Shown here: piece by piece, positions 26,875 to 35,238 of the stretch
Numbering within the stretch: position 1 is the stretch's first letter
Layout of the letters: the number at the start of each line of letters is the position of its first letter
From: DASVHS01 sp038244815
Lineage (GTDB): Bacteria; Acidobacteriota; Thermoanaerobaculia; Gp7-AA8
Length of the DNA: 64,000 bases
Assembly: GCA_038244815.1 (NCBI GenBank)
Contig: JBBRTB010000010.1
Location: forward strand, 62,001 to 126,000
Reading direction: 5' to 3'
Made by a program: the position numbers and the translations under genes
The notes under the pieces: model-generated
Seen by the model: the letters and a program-made list of their open reading frames with translations, nothing else
Told to the model about the DNA's origin: nothing
The model's database searches: none

Positions 26875-29172
26875 TCAGCGCGCGATACGCGAGTACGACG
26901 AACGCAGCATCGTTACGCGCTTCACGTAGTTTCTCGTCTCCGGGAACGGGATCGACTCGATGAATTCGTCCATCGGACGCCCCGGTGCGGCGCGCTTCCA
27001 CTTCATCACGTTGCCCTGGCCGGCGTTGTACGAGGCCACCGCCAGCAGGGCGTTGCCGCCGAAGAGGTTCTCGAGCATCTTCAGATGCGCGGTTCCGAGC
27101 TCCACGTTGACCTCCGGATTCTCGAGCCGGGCCTGCCCGAACGGCACGTGAAGACGCCGCGCCAGCTCCTTCGCGGTCGGCGGCATCAGCTGCATGAGAC
27201 CGGTCGCTCCGACCGCTGATTTCGCGTTGGCGGTGAACGAGCTCTCCTGGAGGATCAGTCCCATGACCAGATAGGGGTCCAGCCCGTTCCGATCGGAGTA
27301 GGTCTTGATGGCCGCCTCGTACTTTACCGGGTAGTACATCTTGAGGAAGTAGACGGGCGCCGAATCCTGCTCGACGGTGGCGATCTGCGGGAATGCCCGC
27401 TTGACCGCGCGCTGCATCAGCACGGTATTTCCGGAGCTGTAGTAGAGCTCGGCCAGCAGGGCCTGACCGTAACGGTCGTTGCCGGGGTTCTGGTTCCTCT
27501 GGATCTCCAGACGGGCGTCGCGGAAGTCGGTGAGCGCGGTGAGCTCGTAAGCCAGACGCAGCTCCGACGGGATCTCCTTCTCCGCGATCTCGCGCCAGTC
27601 CGGCCCCGCCTTGAGGAGCGGGTTGGTGGTGTTCTCGGCATGGGTGGCGCCGCGCTGAACGGAGTTCATCGCATAGACGTCGAGATAGGGAGCGGAGGCG
27701 AGCCTCTGGTAGATCGCACTGGCCTCTACCTTCTCACCCTGCCGCTCGATCGTGCGCGCATACCAGTAGTCGGCCTGTCGCTTCACGTTGGGATTCGTAT
27801 AGGTGTCTGCGAGAAAGCGGAGCAGGGTCTTCGCGTTTGCGAAATCACTCCCCGCGTATGCAGCCCAGGCCTTGTCCCAGAAATGCTGCAGGCCGGGATC
27901 GGACGACGGGTCGGCCCTGATGATGTCGCGGACCAGCTGCTGCTCGTACTCGTCCTGGTTCGTTTCCTCCGCGGCCGCGATCAGGGCATGCAGCACCTCG
28001 AGTCGCACCGGCAGAGCGAGGGGGAGCTGCAGCAGATCCTTGAGACGCTCATTGGCGAGGCGGTCGTACTCGTCTTTCCTGGCCTTCTTCCCGAGGTCTA
28101 CGAGTTTGATCGTTCGCTTCACGGTGACGTAGCGGGGCCTGGTGACCGTTTTTGCTTTCTTCCCTTTTCCGACTCGAACCCTCACGGTGCCCCGCTGCGT
28201 CTTCTCCATCACCACCTTGTTGACGGTGGGATCGATCGCGTTGGACAGGCCGCGGTAGATCCTGGCGAGGTGATAGAGCGCTGGAATGGCAAAGCGGTAG
28301 GAACCGGATGTCAAAGGCTCGAGCGTGCGAATGGCGTCGTCGAACTTCCGCATCTGGAACAACGCCAGGCCGCGATTGAGGGCGATGGGATCCTTGAGCG
28401 TGGCCGGAGCGTACGGCTCGAACGCGGTCAGTTCGTCGTAGGCGTTACGCGGATCGCCATCGCGGAGAAACGACACCGCCCGCTCGACCCGTTCCGAAGC
28501 GGTCAGATGAAGCGGCACATCCGGCGGAAGCGACCACACGGATCGAAGCACTGCGATGGCATCGCCGACTCGCGGCGAACGGGGTGAGGCCACGACGATA
28601 CGGCGGATGGCACGGACCGCACCGGCCAGATCGCCGGCAATCATGCGTTGCTGCATCTCCTCCCAGCGCGCGTTTGCGGCGAGGACCGAGTTGCCCGTTC
28701 TCCAGGCCACGCGGTCGAGTACCTCCGCCGCGTCGACAGCATCGCCTGCCGCCACGTGCATTCCCGCCAGCTCCAGTCCGGCATCGTCCGCGAACACCAT
28801 CCGGGGATTGCGCGACCAGAGGTGCGCCAGCGTTCTCCTCGCTCCTGCTCGGTCCCCGGCCATTCGCTGGCCGCCTGCCAGGTAGTAGAGCCGGTATTCC
28901 TCGACCGCGCGCGGCCCGAAAGTGAAGGCGGAGAACTGATGAACCGCGGTAGGGCCATCCTTGCGCAGGATGGCGTCCAGCCCGGCCGTGTATCGCTCGC
29001 GCAGTTTCTCGAGGTCAGGCGGAGCTTCCGGTTTCGCCGGCGGTTGGAATCCTTCGCGGTTTCGGGCGGCGCTGCGGATGAGAACGACGGCAGCGATGGC
29101 CATGGCGGCGATCACCGGAACGGCAATCGCGATCGCGACGACCCACTTTCGCCTCAGCGCTGCCAGTGCCAC
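26875..29172 (-). CDS. soluble-lytic-transglycosylase-like protein
   Basis: 765 residues with an N-terminal membrane anchor or signal (VVAIAIAVPVIAAMAIAAVVL). A long helical, TPR-like region occupies about residues 40-600, as in the Slt70 ring, and includes a basic insertion (VRVRVGKGKKAKTVTRPRYV). The C-terminal SLT domain has the catalytic Glu643 in LILQESSF, then AVGATGLMQLMPPTA and VASYNAGQGNV. It cleaves the glycan strand of peptidoglycan, giving 1,6-anhydro products. The start is GTG at 29172. It converges on the VWFA gene with a 12-base gap. Confidence 0.9.
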   Translation of the reverse strand: MALAALRRKWVVAIAIAVPVIAAMAIAAVVLIRSAARNREGFQPPAKPEAPPDLEKLRERYTAGLDAILRKDGPTAVHQFSAFTFGPRAVEEYRLYYLAGGQRMAGDRAGARRTLAHLWSRNPRMVFADDAGLELAGMHVAAGDAVDAAEVLDRVAWRTGNSVLAANARWEEMQQRMIAGDLAGAVRAIRRIVVASPRSPRVGDAIAVLRSVWSLPPDVPLHLTASERVERAVSFLRDGDPRNAYDELTAFEPYAPATLKDPIALNRGLALFQMRKFDDAIRTLEPLTSGSYRFAIPALYHLARIYRGLSNAIDPTVNKVVMEKTQRGTVRVRVGKGKKAKTVTRPRYVTVKRTIKLVDLGKKARKDEYDRLANERLKDLLQLPLALPVRLEVLHALIAAAEETNQDEYEQQLVRDIIRADPSSDPGLQHFWDKAWAAYAGSDFANAKTLLRFLADTYTNPNVKRQADYWYARTIERQGEKVEASAIYQRLASAPYLDVYAMNSVQRGATHAENTTNPLLKAGPDWREIAEKEIPSELRLAYELTALTDFRDARLEIQRNQNPGNDRYGQALLAELYYSSGNTVLMQRAVKRAFPQIATVEQDSAPVYFLKMYYPVKYEAAIKTYSDRNGLDPYLVMGLILQESSFTANAKSAVGATGLMQLMPPTAKELARRLHVPFGQARLENPEVNVELGTAHLKMLENLFGGNALLAVASYNAGQGNVMKWKRAAPGRPMDEFIESIPFPETRNYVKRVTMLRSSYSRIAR

Positions 29173-29209
29173 GTCTTACGGCGGTGCAGAGGCGCTGCCA
29201 CCGCCTTCC

Positions 29210-30565
29210 TCAGAGGCCGAGAGAGTCGGCGTTGCCGTCCGCGAGGATGCGCACCAGCTCGTCGTAGAAGTAGTTCGACGACTTGCGCACCTCCTCGGGA
29301 ATCCGCTCGTCGTACATCTGCCGGCTGCGATCGATGTCGTCCTTGAGGCGCTCGTACAGATCGCGGCTCTTACGTCCGGCGTCGACCTTTGGCTCGTTGT
29401 AGAGCTTGATCTCGGAGACGAGCAGGCGAGCGAATCGCCGTGCTTCGTCATGCTTCTTCGAGTCCTCCGTACTGCCGCCGGCCGGTGCGGCGCCGCGCTG
29501 GACGCCGGATGAGGGAACGAACTGCGTGCTCGGACGATCGTCGCCGCGCGCCGGCGGACGTGCGGGAGCAGCGGCAGGCCGTGAGGCCGGCGCCGGAGCC
29601 GATGCGGGCCGCGGTGATGGCGGAGTGACCTGGGTAGAGCCCGGCCGGATCGCCGTCGGCGACGTCATATCGCGCATCTGCGCGGCGCTGAATGCTGCTG
29701 TCGGTTCGGCGGCTGTGGGAGCCGGGGCGGGGCGCGGACCGGGCGCGGGTGAGGCGGGCCGCGCGGCTGCCGGAGCGGGACGTGCGCTCGACGGCGGAGC
29801 GGCGGGCTGCTGCGACTCGGGGCTGAGGCTGGGGGAAGGGATCTTTTTGCGGATGGCGAGCGTGTCGACGAGCAGACCGGTGGCGTACACCAGGATCTCG
29901 ATCGAGGCCCGATCGAGCCTGGACAGGTCTTCGGCCGTGGCGTCGACGTAGACGGCCGCCGAGACCTTGTCCTTGATCACCATCGGGATCAGCACAGCGC
30001 GGGCCGGAGCAGCGACTCCGAAGCGGCTGGCCAGGTTGGCGCCGTCCCATTCGACGCCGCGCTCCTGGCGCAGTACGTCATCGAGTTGCGGGAGCAGGCC
30101 GGGCGCAGCGTTGAATCGTTTGATGGTCTCGTCGTTACCGCCGTGTGTCGAGAATCCGAGGCCCTTCCATCCGCTGAACGTCTCGCCGCGCAGGATGAGC
30201 AGTGCGGCGCGCGAGCCGAAATCGAGGCACTGCTCGAGCAAGCCGTTGAGGATATCGACCTGCGATTTGCCCCGCTCGATCGACTGCAACGACTTCTTGA
30301 GACGGCGCGAGTCGCCGCCACCTCCCGCCGGCGCAGCCGCGACGGGCTTGTTGTCGTCGAGTTGTGCGATGGCCTTTTTGATGTGCGGCAGAAAAGAGAG
30401 TGCGTTCACATCGGCCTGCATGCTTTGGAGAGCGGCGTTGAGTTGTGAGTCCACAGCCGCGCGGACGTCGTCGACCGACGAGCGGATCTCGCCCACCATT
30501 CTCTCGATCGATTCCTGTACGTGAGCTTCGATCGAGCTCGCGACTTCGTCGCCCCTCACAGCCAT
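29210..30565 (-). CDS. GAF-like domain protein with proline/alanine-rich linker
   Basis: 451 residues. Residues 1-65 are helical (SIEAHVQESIERMVGEIRSS). Residues about 95-250 resemble a GAF fold (SRAALLILRGETFSGWKGLGF...ARAVLIPMVIKDKVSAAVYVD). Residues about 265-365 are a Pro/Ala/Ser-rich, probably disordered linker. The last 80 residues are charged and helical (KKHDEARRFARLLVSEIKLYNEPK). GGAGGATTT precedes the ATG at 30565, which decides this start over an upstream one at 30688. No output domain is present, so it may be a scaffold or sensor. I recognise the architecture only loosely. Confidence 0.7.
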   Translation of the reverse strand: MAVRGDEVASSIEAHVQESIERMVGEIRSSVDDVRAAVDSQLNAALQSMQADVNALSFLPHIKKAIAQLDDNKPVAAAPAGGGGDSRRLKKSLQSIERGKSQVDILNGLLEQCLDFGSRAALLILRGETFSGWKGLGFSTHGGNDETIKRFNAAPGLLPQLDDVLRQERGVEWDGANLASRFGVAAPARAVLIPMVIKDKVSAAVYVDATAEDLSRLDRASIEILVYATGLLVDTLAIRKKIPSPSLSPESQQPAAPPSSARPAPAAARPASPAPGPRPAPAPTAAEPTAAFSAAQMRDMTSPTAIRPGSTQVTPPSPRPASAPAPASRPAAAPARPPARGDDRPSTQFVPSSGVQRGAAPAGGSTEDSKKHDEARRFARLLVSEIKLYNEPKVDAGRKSRDLYERLKDDIDRSRQMYDERIPEEVRKSSNYFYDELVRILADGNADSLGL

Positions 30566-30653
30566 AAATCCTCCGGGTGCTGTAGCTTGCCGGGCGCGAA
30601 CACACCACGCTCGAGGCTCCGCGATTATAGAACACTGTGCTACCTTTCTAACC

Positions 30654-31250
30654 GTGCGCCGGCACATTCTCCTTTCCGTCCTCGCCATTGCTCTCGTTCA
30701 CTGCGGTGCCGCGCCGGCTCATCGCGACCGCCAGGCGGACTGGCGCGACGTCCTCCGGCACAAGAAGGCTGCCGTCGCAGCCGCTGCCACGCCCCAGGCC
30801 AGACAAACCTATGCGGACGCCCTTTCCGCGTTCGTCAAGCGCTATCCCCGCCACAGCCGGGCTCGCGAGGTGTACGAGCGCATCCAGTTGGAGTTCGCGA
30901 ACGAGCTCTGTTCGCTGGAGCGCTATCAGGACGCGATTCGCGTCTATCGCGCGGTCCTCAACGACGATCCGCGCAGCGACGAAGCGCGGCGCGGTCTCGA
31001 CTCCGCGCTGGCCCGGCTGGCCGTCACTCATGACCAGCTTCTGACCGTCGAGGTGGGCATGTCCCAGAAGGACGTGGCCAGGATTCTCGGCAAACCTGTT
31101 CCCGGCTGGACGGCCACCAGCGACCGCTCCTCCGCTACGATCGAGGCGTGGTACTACCGCACCACCAGCGGCGGCATCGCCGCGGTCTACTTCCGCGAAG
31201 GCGAGGTATTCGCCGCGGAAGAGAAATCGCACGCCCGGATCAACCTTTGA
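30654..31250 (+). CDS. putative exported protein with TPR-like and BamE/OmlA-like segments
   Basis: 198 residues with a signal-like N-terminus (LLSVLAIALVHCG). A cysteine sits at a lipobox-like place, but histidine at -1 makes lipidation doubtful. A short TPR-like helical part follows (ELCSLERYQDAIRVYRAVLNDDPRSDEARRGL). The C-terminal third, VEVGMSQKDVARILGKPVPGW and AWYYRTTSGGIAAVYFREGEV, resembles the SmpA/OmlA fold, whose GMxxxxVxxxLGxP motif is recognisable. The start is GTG at 30654, divergent from the GAF-like gene. Role is inferred only as envelope-associated. Confidence 0.65.
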   Translation: MRRHILLSVLAIALVHCGAAPAHRDRQADWRDVLRHKKAAVAAAATPQARQTYADALSAFVKRYPRHSRAREVYERIQLEFANELCSLERYQDAIRVYRAVLNDDPRSDEARRGLDSALARLAVTHDQLLTVEVGMSQKDVARILGKPVPGWTATSDRSSATIEAWYYRTTSGGIAAVYFREGEVFAAEEKSHARINL

Positions 31251-31301
31251 AATCGCACCGCCCGGTGTGATGTTGCATGCGGCGAAAGGAAGCCCCGAGC
31301 G

Positions 31302-31667
31302 ATGCCTCTCTACGAGTACGCGTGTCAGAAGTGCGGCCAGCGCATCGAGGTCATCCAGAGGATGTCGGAAGCTCCGTACAAACTCTGCCAAAAATGCGGC
31401 GGAGAGTTGCGCAAGCTGATCTCTTCTCCGGCAATCCAGTTCAAGGGATCCGGCTTCTATAAGACCGACTATCCGAGCAGTACGTCCTCCGCTCCGCAAT
31501 CCGAATCCAGGAGCGATGCGAAGGGCGAGGCGAAATCGGAATCGAAATCAGAGACGAAATCGGAGTCGAAATCGGAATCGAAATCGGAGTCGAAGGCGGA
31601 GTCGAAATCGGAGTCGAAATCGGAGTCGAAAACGCAGGGCGGGAGCGGGCCGAAGTCAGGCGACTGA
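31302..31667 (+). CDS. FmdB/CxxC zinc-ribbon protein with acidic-basic repeat tail
   Basis: 121 residues. The first 50 form the FmdB-type zinc ribbon: MPLYEYACQKCG (Cys8, Cys11) and LCQKCGGEL (Cys29, Cys32), ending in the common LISSPAIQFKGSGFYKTDY. The remainder is low complexity, with eight SESK-type units encoded by a 12-base tandem repeat, ending GGSGPKSGD. FmdB-like proteins are named from a formamidase operon, but their function is poorly known. It precedes the EcsC-like gene by seven bases. Confidence 0.88.
   Translation: MPLYEYACQKCGQRIEVIQRMSEAPYKLCQKCGGELRKLISSPAIQFKGSGFYKTDYPSSTSSAPQSESRSDAKGEAKSESKSETKSESKSESKSESKAESKSESKSESKTQGGSGPKSGD
31536..31631 (+). repeat. 12-base tandem repeat, eight units, in the zinc-ribbon gene
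   Basis: Eight near-identical copies of TCGGARTCGAAA encode SESK, with variants SETK and AESK. The unit length keeps the reading frame, so copy-number change would alter only tail length. Confidence 0.9.
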
Positions 31668-31674
31668 TCCTCAC

Positions 31675-32376
31675 ATGGAATTCACGGCCGAACGCCATCC
31701 GCTTCACAAATGCGTCCGTACCATGAGCGTGACGACCATGGACAAGGTCCGCAATCTGAAGCGCCGCGCCGATACGATCCTCGAAGCGTTGTTCCGTTCT
31801 CTCTTCGAAGAGATCGACACCGACAGGATCCAGTCGGAGGTGGAGAGCCTGAAGGCCTCCGCACCCGGAATCCGGCCCATGAGTCACGCGCGCCGGCTGG
31901 CCCGGCGAACTGCTTTGCGCTGCGCGGCCGCCGGCGCCGTCACCGGCCTTCCCGGTGGCTCGCTCGCCGTCGGTGCGCTCGGCGCCGACCTCGCCTATCT
32001 GCTCTACCAGCAGTTTCGTCTGATCCTCGGCATCGCCGCGATCTATGGCCACGAGCCCTCCAACCGAGAGCGTTTCAGCGAGGCCCTGGCGTGCCTGGCC
32101 TTTTCATCGGGCGTGGGCATCGGTAAGCAGGGCATCGCCACGATGCTGGGGTCGGCGACGATGGAGGGTGGTGCGGTGGCGGAGCGGATCGGCGCACGGA
32201 TGGCGCGCGAGCGTCTGGCGCGCATCGTTCCGATCGTCGGTGCGTTCTCGGGAGGCGCGCTCAACTATATTTCGGTCCGCGCGGTGGCGCACAACGCCAT
32301 CCATTACTACGAATCGTGCCTGGACGCGACGCTCGCGGACGAGATCTGGGCCGAGGGCGATCGGGAACACGCGTAA
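31675..32376 (+). CDS. EcsC-like membrane-associated protein
   Basis: 233 residues from the ATG at 31675; internal ATGs at 31723 and 31738 (MDKVRNLKRRAD) are plausible alternatives. The central part, AAAGAVTGLPGGSLAVGALGADLAYLLYQQFRLILGIAAIYG, is glycine-rich and hydrophobic. It is followed by an AFSSGVGIGKQGIATMLG-like segment and a C-terminal SGGALNYISVRAVAHNAIHYY. This order is reminiscent of EcsC-family proteins (aromatic helix, glycine-rich hydrophobic core, conserved terminal helix). Function in such proteins is unclear. It is probably cotranscribed with the zinc-ribbon gene. Confidence 0.6.
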   Translation: MEFTAERHPLHKCVRTMSVTTMDKVRNLKRRADTILEALFRSLFEEIDTDRIQSEVESLKASAPGIRPMSHARRLARRTALRCAAAGAVTGLPGGSLAVGALGADLAYLLYQQFRLILGIAAIYGHEPSNRERFSEALACLAFSSGVGIGKQGIATMLGSATMEGGAVAERIGARMARERLARIVPIVGAFSGGALNYISVRAVAHNAIHYYESCLDATLADEIWAEGDREHA

Positions 32377-32435
32377 CAAGTCGGGTACCGGCGGAATGCA
32401 TGCCCCGAGGCCGGCGTTTCCCGCCCTGACTGACG

Positions 32436-32738
32436 ATGCCGAAATTTCAGACTGAACAGGCAGCCGAAACCAGATCCGCGTTCTATGAACGCCGGCGTCT
32501 GCGCCGGATTCGGATGATCGTCGAGTTGACGCTGAACCTGATCTCCAGTGACAGGACGGTATCGCATCGCGAGGCGCGCTGTCTTGTCGATTGCGCCCGC
32601 AAGGCCATCGCGGATATCGATCCCGCATTCGGCTGCCGCTACGACGGGGTGATACGCCCGCATTTCGAGCGCATCCTGCAACAGCGCTGGCCGGAAGAGG
32701 AACTGCGTTTCTCGCACGCGGGCGAGACGGTCAACTAA
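32436..32738 (+). CDS. small basic hypothetical protein
   Basis: 100 residues, arginine-rich and helical (FYERRRLRRIRMIVELTLNLI), with two cysteines in CLVDCARKAIADIDPAFGC. No recognised domain. Third-position G/C bias matches neighbouring genes, supporting a real gene. It follows the EcsC-like gene in the same direction by 59 bases. Its stop codon lies inside the first copy of a 9-base direct repeat. Confidence 0.55.
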   Translation: MPKFQTEQAAETRSAFYERRRLRRIRMIVELTLNLISSDRTVSHREARCLVDCARKAIADIDPAFGCRYDGVIRPHFERILQQRWPEEELRFSHAGETVN

Positions 32739-32761
32739 GGCCGTTACACTCCACTAAGGCC
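32734..32761. repeat. 9-base direct repeat flanking a 10-base core
   Basis: ACTAAGGCC occurs at 32734-32742 and 32753-32761, separated by GTTACACTCC. The core plus two bases, CCGTTACACTCC (32741-32752), is the reverse complement of one end of the inverted-repeat element at 36077-36233. Confidence 0.6.
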
Positions 32762-32764
32762 TGC

Positions 32765-33592
32765 TCAGCGCGTAGAGGCACCCGGGCTCATGGCCGCGGG
32801 CGGCTTCGGCGGTTCCGGCGGGATCGGAAGATGCTGGACTTCGACATCCCCATTCACGGTCGTGATCTGCAGCTCGAATTGACCGCCATTGACCTCGCCC
32901 GATACGCGGCGGCTGCCCGGATGCGAGTGAATCGTCAGCGGGAACGAGGCCTCGAAATCGCCGTTGACCTGCGAGAGATCGCACGTGAACGAAGCGCTCG
33001 GCGGCATGAGGGCGTGGATTCCGCCGTTCACGGTCTTCAAGCGCGCGCCGCGGAAATCATGAAGGAACTTCGCGCGCACACTGCCGTTGACCGTTCGTGC
33101 GCTCAGCTCGCTGGTTCCGGCGCTCTCGATCTCGATGGGCCCGTTGACGGTCGTCGCTTCGGTCGCCCCGTCCACTCCGCGCGAGGCGATGCGTCCGTTG
33201 ACCATCCTGAGATCGAGGGACACCGTCGGCGGCACGCGCAACTCGTAGTCGATGGACGTGCGGTTTGACCAGAGGAAGGTAAACCCGCGGCGGTGCTCTT
33301 TCCGCTGGGAGATGCGCAGTGTGTCGCCGCTGAGGTCCGTCTCGAAGTATCCCTGATTGTCTTCCCGCGGCCGCGGCTGCCTGCCGATGCTGCGGACGTG
33401 GGCGACCAGCATCACTTCAGCGGCCGAACCGGCCACCACCGACAGGCTCCCGTCGACTCCATCCACTTCGATCGTCTGGATTTCCGAGGCCGGCCAGTGA
33501 CGTTGGATCGTGACCTGACGGCGCTCTCCGGCGACGCAACCCGCGAGCAACAGGGCCGCTAGTAAATAAAGTCGGTTCATCCGGATGTTCAT
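32765..33592 (-). CDS. DUF4097-type lipoprotein
   Basis: 275 residues. The N-terminus MNRLYLLAALLLAGC has a lipobox (LAGC), so it is probably a lipoprotein. The body has repeated beta strands of the form TVNG(x)I/V (DGSLSVVAG, MVNGRIASRG, TVNGPIEIES, TVNGSVRAK, TVNGGIHA, VNGDFEA, TVNGDVEV), as in the DUF4097 putative-adhesin family. GTG at 33598 and ATG at 33580 are alternative starts. It is divergent from the RDD gene and related in architecture to the protein at 58765-59619. Confidence 0.75.
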   Translation of the reverse strand: MNIRMNRLYLLAALLLAGCVAGERRQVTIQRHWPASEIQTIEVDGVDGSLSVVAGSAAEVMLVAHVRSIGRQPRPREDNQGYFETDLSGDTLRISQRKEHRRGFTFLWSNRTSIDYELRVPPTVSLDLRMVNGRIASRGVDGATEATTVNGPIEIESAGTSELSARTVNGSVRAKFLHDFRGARLKTVNGGIHALMPPSASFTCDLSQVNGDFEASFPLTIHSHPGSRRVSGEVNGGQFELQITTVNGDVEVQHLPIPPEPPKPPAAMSPGASTR

Positions 33593-33628
33593 GGACACCT
33601 ACGACTGCGTTTACGGACGCGCCAGGCG

Positions 33629-34039
33629 ATGGTTTCAAACGAAGGTTCCCAGACCACTCTGCTCAGAATTGCGGCGTTTCTCGTCGACGCGCTGACGATG
33701 GCCGTTCTGCTCGTGGTCCCGACCTCGATCATCAGTTATGCCATGGCTTTGATCGGCGGCTCGGTCAAGGGAATCCAGATCGTCTGGTGGGCCGCCCTGG
33801 CCATCCTGCTGCTCTCGATCCTGATCCGCGACGGTATCGGCGGCCGTTCCGTCGGTAAGCAGCTCCTCGGTCTGCGGCTCACCACGCGGAGCGGAAATCG
33901 CTGCGGCTACATCCGGTCGGCCGTGCGCAACGTTCCGCTGCTCGTGCCCGTCTGGAACCTCGTCGAGGTCGGACTCGTGCTGGCCGGCCGGCCCCGGACC
34001 GGAGACCGGATCGCCGGAACTCAGGTCAGCGAGGAGTAG
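33629..34039 (+). CDS. RDD family membrane protein
   Basis: 136 residues with three predicted membrane segments. It has the family's arginine-aspartate start (LLRIAAFLVDALTM), a second helix (IVWWAALAILLLSILI), then GGRSVGKQLLGLRL and a final RNVPLLVPVWNLVEVGLVLAG. RDD proteins have been linked to ion or solute transport, but substrate is unknown here. It overlaps the convergent YigZ-family gene by 14 bases. Confidence 0.82.
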   Translation: MVSNEGSQTTLLRIAAFLVDALTMAVLLVVPTSIISYAMALIGGSVKGIQIVWWAALAILLLSILIRDGIGGRSVGKQLLGLRLTTRSGNRCGYIRSAVRNVPLLVPVWNLVEVGLVLAGRPRTGDRIAGTQVSEE

Positions 34040-34634
34040 GACGCGAGAAGGTCAGCCGTCCCTCGGTCAGTGCGCGCTCGAAGGAATCGGCACGCGAGCG
34101 GCGAACATCGATCGCAAAGATGTTCCCGCCAACGAACGGCTCGCTCCGAAGAACGACATCGGGCGGCTCGATGAGCCGGTAGATCACGCCGGCCGCCTGG
34201 AAGGGAACCTCGACCTCGTACCTCTCGTAGAGCAACCTCTCGACGATGGCGGCGGCGCGTAGTGTCTCCGCGGCCGTCTGGCGATACACCCGCGAGAGGC
34301 CGCCGGTGCCGAGCTTGACGCCGCCGTACCAGCGCACCACGACCACGCCGCAGTCGAAAAGATCCGCCCCTTCGATCGCTGAGAGGATCGGCCTGCCAGC
34401 GCTTCCCGATGGCTCGCCGGCGTCAGAGCTTCGCTGCCGTGGTGTCCCGCCGCCGAAAAGCCTGAACGCCCAGCAGTGGTGCGTGGCATCGAAGTACTGC
34501 TTCTCGATCGCGCGCAGCGCGGCAAAGAACTCCTCGTCGCTCGCACAGGGAAACGCCCTCGCCAGAAATGCCGAGCGCTGGATCCGGGCTCGCCCCTCCG
34601 CCGGTTCCGCCAGCGTGCGGTAGTGATCAGACAC
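34026..34634 (-). CDS. YigZ/IMPACT family protein
   Basis: 202 residues. The N-terminal UPF0029 (IMPACT) domain includes KSxF-like QRSAFLARAFPC, HHCWAFRLFG, SDAGEPSGSAGRPIL and VVVRWYGGVKLGTGGL, all diagnostic. The C-terminal part is the small ferredoxin-like domain of the family. Biochemical role is uncertain; relatives influence ribosome or translation-related processes. The start is GTG at 34634, overlapping the glycosylase stop by eight bases. Confidence 0.9.
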   Translation of the reverse strand: MSDHYRTLAEPAEGRARIQRSAFLARAFPCASDEEFFAALRAIEKQYFDATHHCWAFRLFGGGTPRQRSSDAGEPSGSAGRPILSAIEGADLFDCGVVVVRWYGGVKLGTGGLSRVYRQTAAETLRAAAIVERLLYERYEVEVPFQAAGVIYRLIEPPDVVLRSEPFVGGNIFAIDVRRSRADSFERALTEGRLTFSRPTPR

Positions 34635-35238
34635 GGCGATACGCGGAGACGTAGAGGTTGTCTCTGAGGAGGAAGCGGAGCGGCCAGTGCGCCGCGCCGG
34701 TCGCTCCCTCGATGCCGATGCGCGGAGTGACGGCGATCTCGTGGTCGCCGACCTCGATATCGCGATCCGTGATGTACAACCGCGTGCCGCGCAGACTCTC
34801 GCCGTCGAGACTGCGGTCGATTTCCAGCGCCGCGCACAGTTTTCCGGGGCCGTTCATGAGATCGAAATCACGCTTCGCCTTCGGCCGGCGCTCGCGCATC
34901 TTGTCGATTCCGCGCAGCGGTTGCGCGGCGCGCAGGAGAACCGCTTCGGCGATGTCTGCTTCCTGCGTCACGACGTTCAGACACCAGTGCATGCCATAGG
35001 TGAAATAGACATAGGCATGCCCACCCTCGAGATACATCGACTGATTGCGTGCCGAGCGGAGGCCGCGCCGGGCGTGACTGGCCGCGTCGTTTGCACCGAG
35101 GTAGGCCTCGGTCTCGACGATGCGGGCGGCCAGGAGGCTGCGGCCGGCTCGCCTCCAGAGTACGCATCCGAGCAGAGAGCGGGCCACCGTAACGGTGTCG
35201 TGAAAGTAGAACCGGCGCGGGAGCTTCTGGCCCTTCAT
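34627..35238 (-). CDS. DNA-3-methyladenine glycosylase (AAG/MPG type)
   Basis: 203 residues. Removes 3-methyladenine, hypoxanthine and related damaged purines in base excision repair. Family motifs are FYFHDTVTVARSLLG, ARIVETEAYLG (glutamate activating the water), SHARRG, MYLEGGHAYVYFTYGMHWCLNVV and NGPGKLC. The start MKGQKLPRRF at 35238 overlaps the phosphatase stop (ATGA), so it belongs to one operon with IMPase and the YigZ-family gene. Confidence 0.93.
   Translation of the reverse strand: MKGQKLPRRFYFHDTVTVARSLLGCVLWRRAGRSLLAARIVETEAYLGANDAASHARRGLRSARNQSMYLEGGHAYVYFTYGMHWCLNVVTQEADIAEAVLLRAAQPLRGIDKMRERRPKAKRDFDLMNGPGKLCAALEIDRSLDGESLRGTRLYITDRDIEVGDHEIAVTPRIGIEGATGAAHWPLRFLLRDNLYVSAYRRV

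Noticed and set aside
31536..31631. CRISPR-like array.
   Set aside because: Units are 12 bases with no spacers and encode a protein tail in frame.
32765..33592. DUF4097 genes at 32.8 kb and 58.8 kb as a recent duplication.
   Set aside because: Only the repeat grammar is shared. N-termini, lengths and strand sequences differ.
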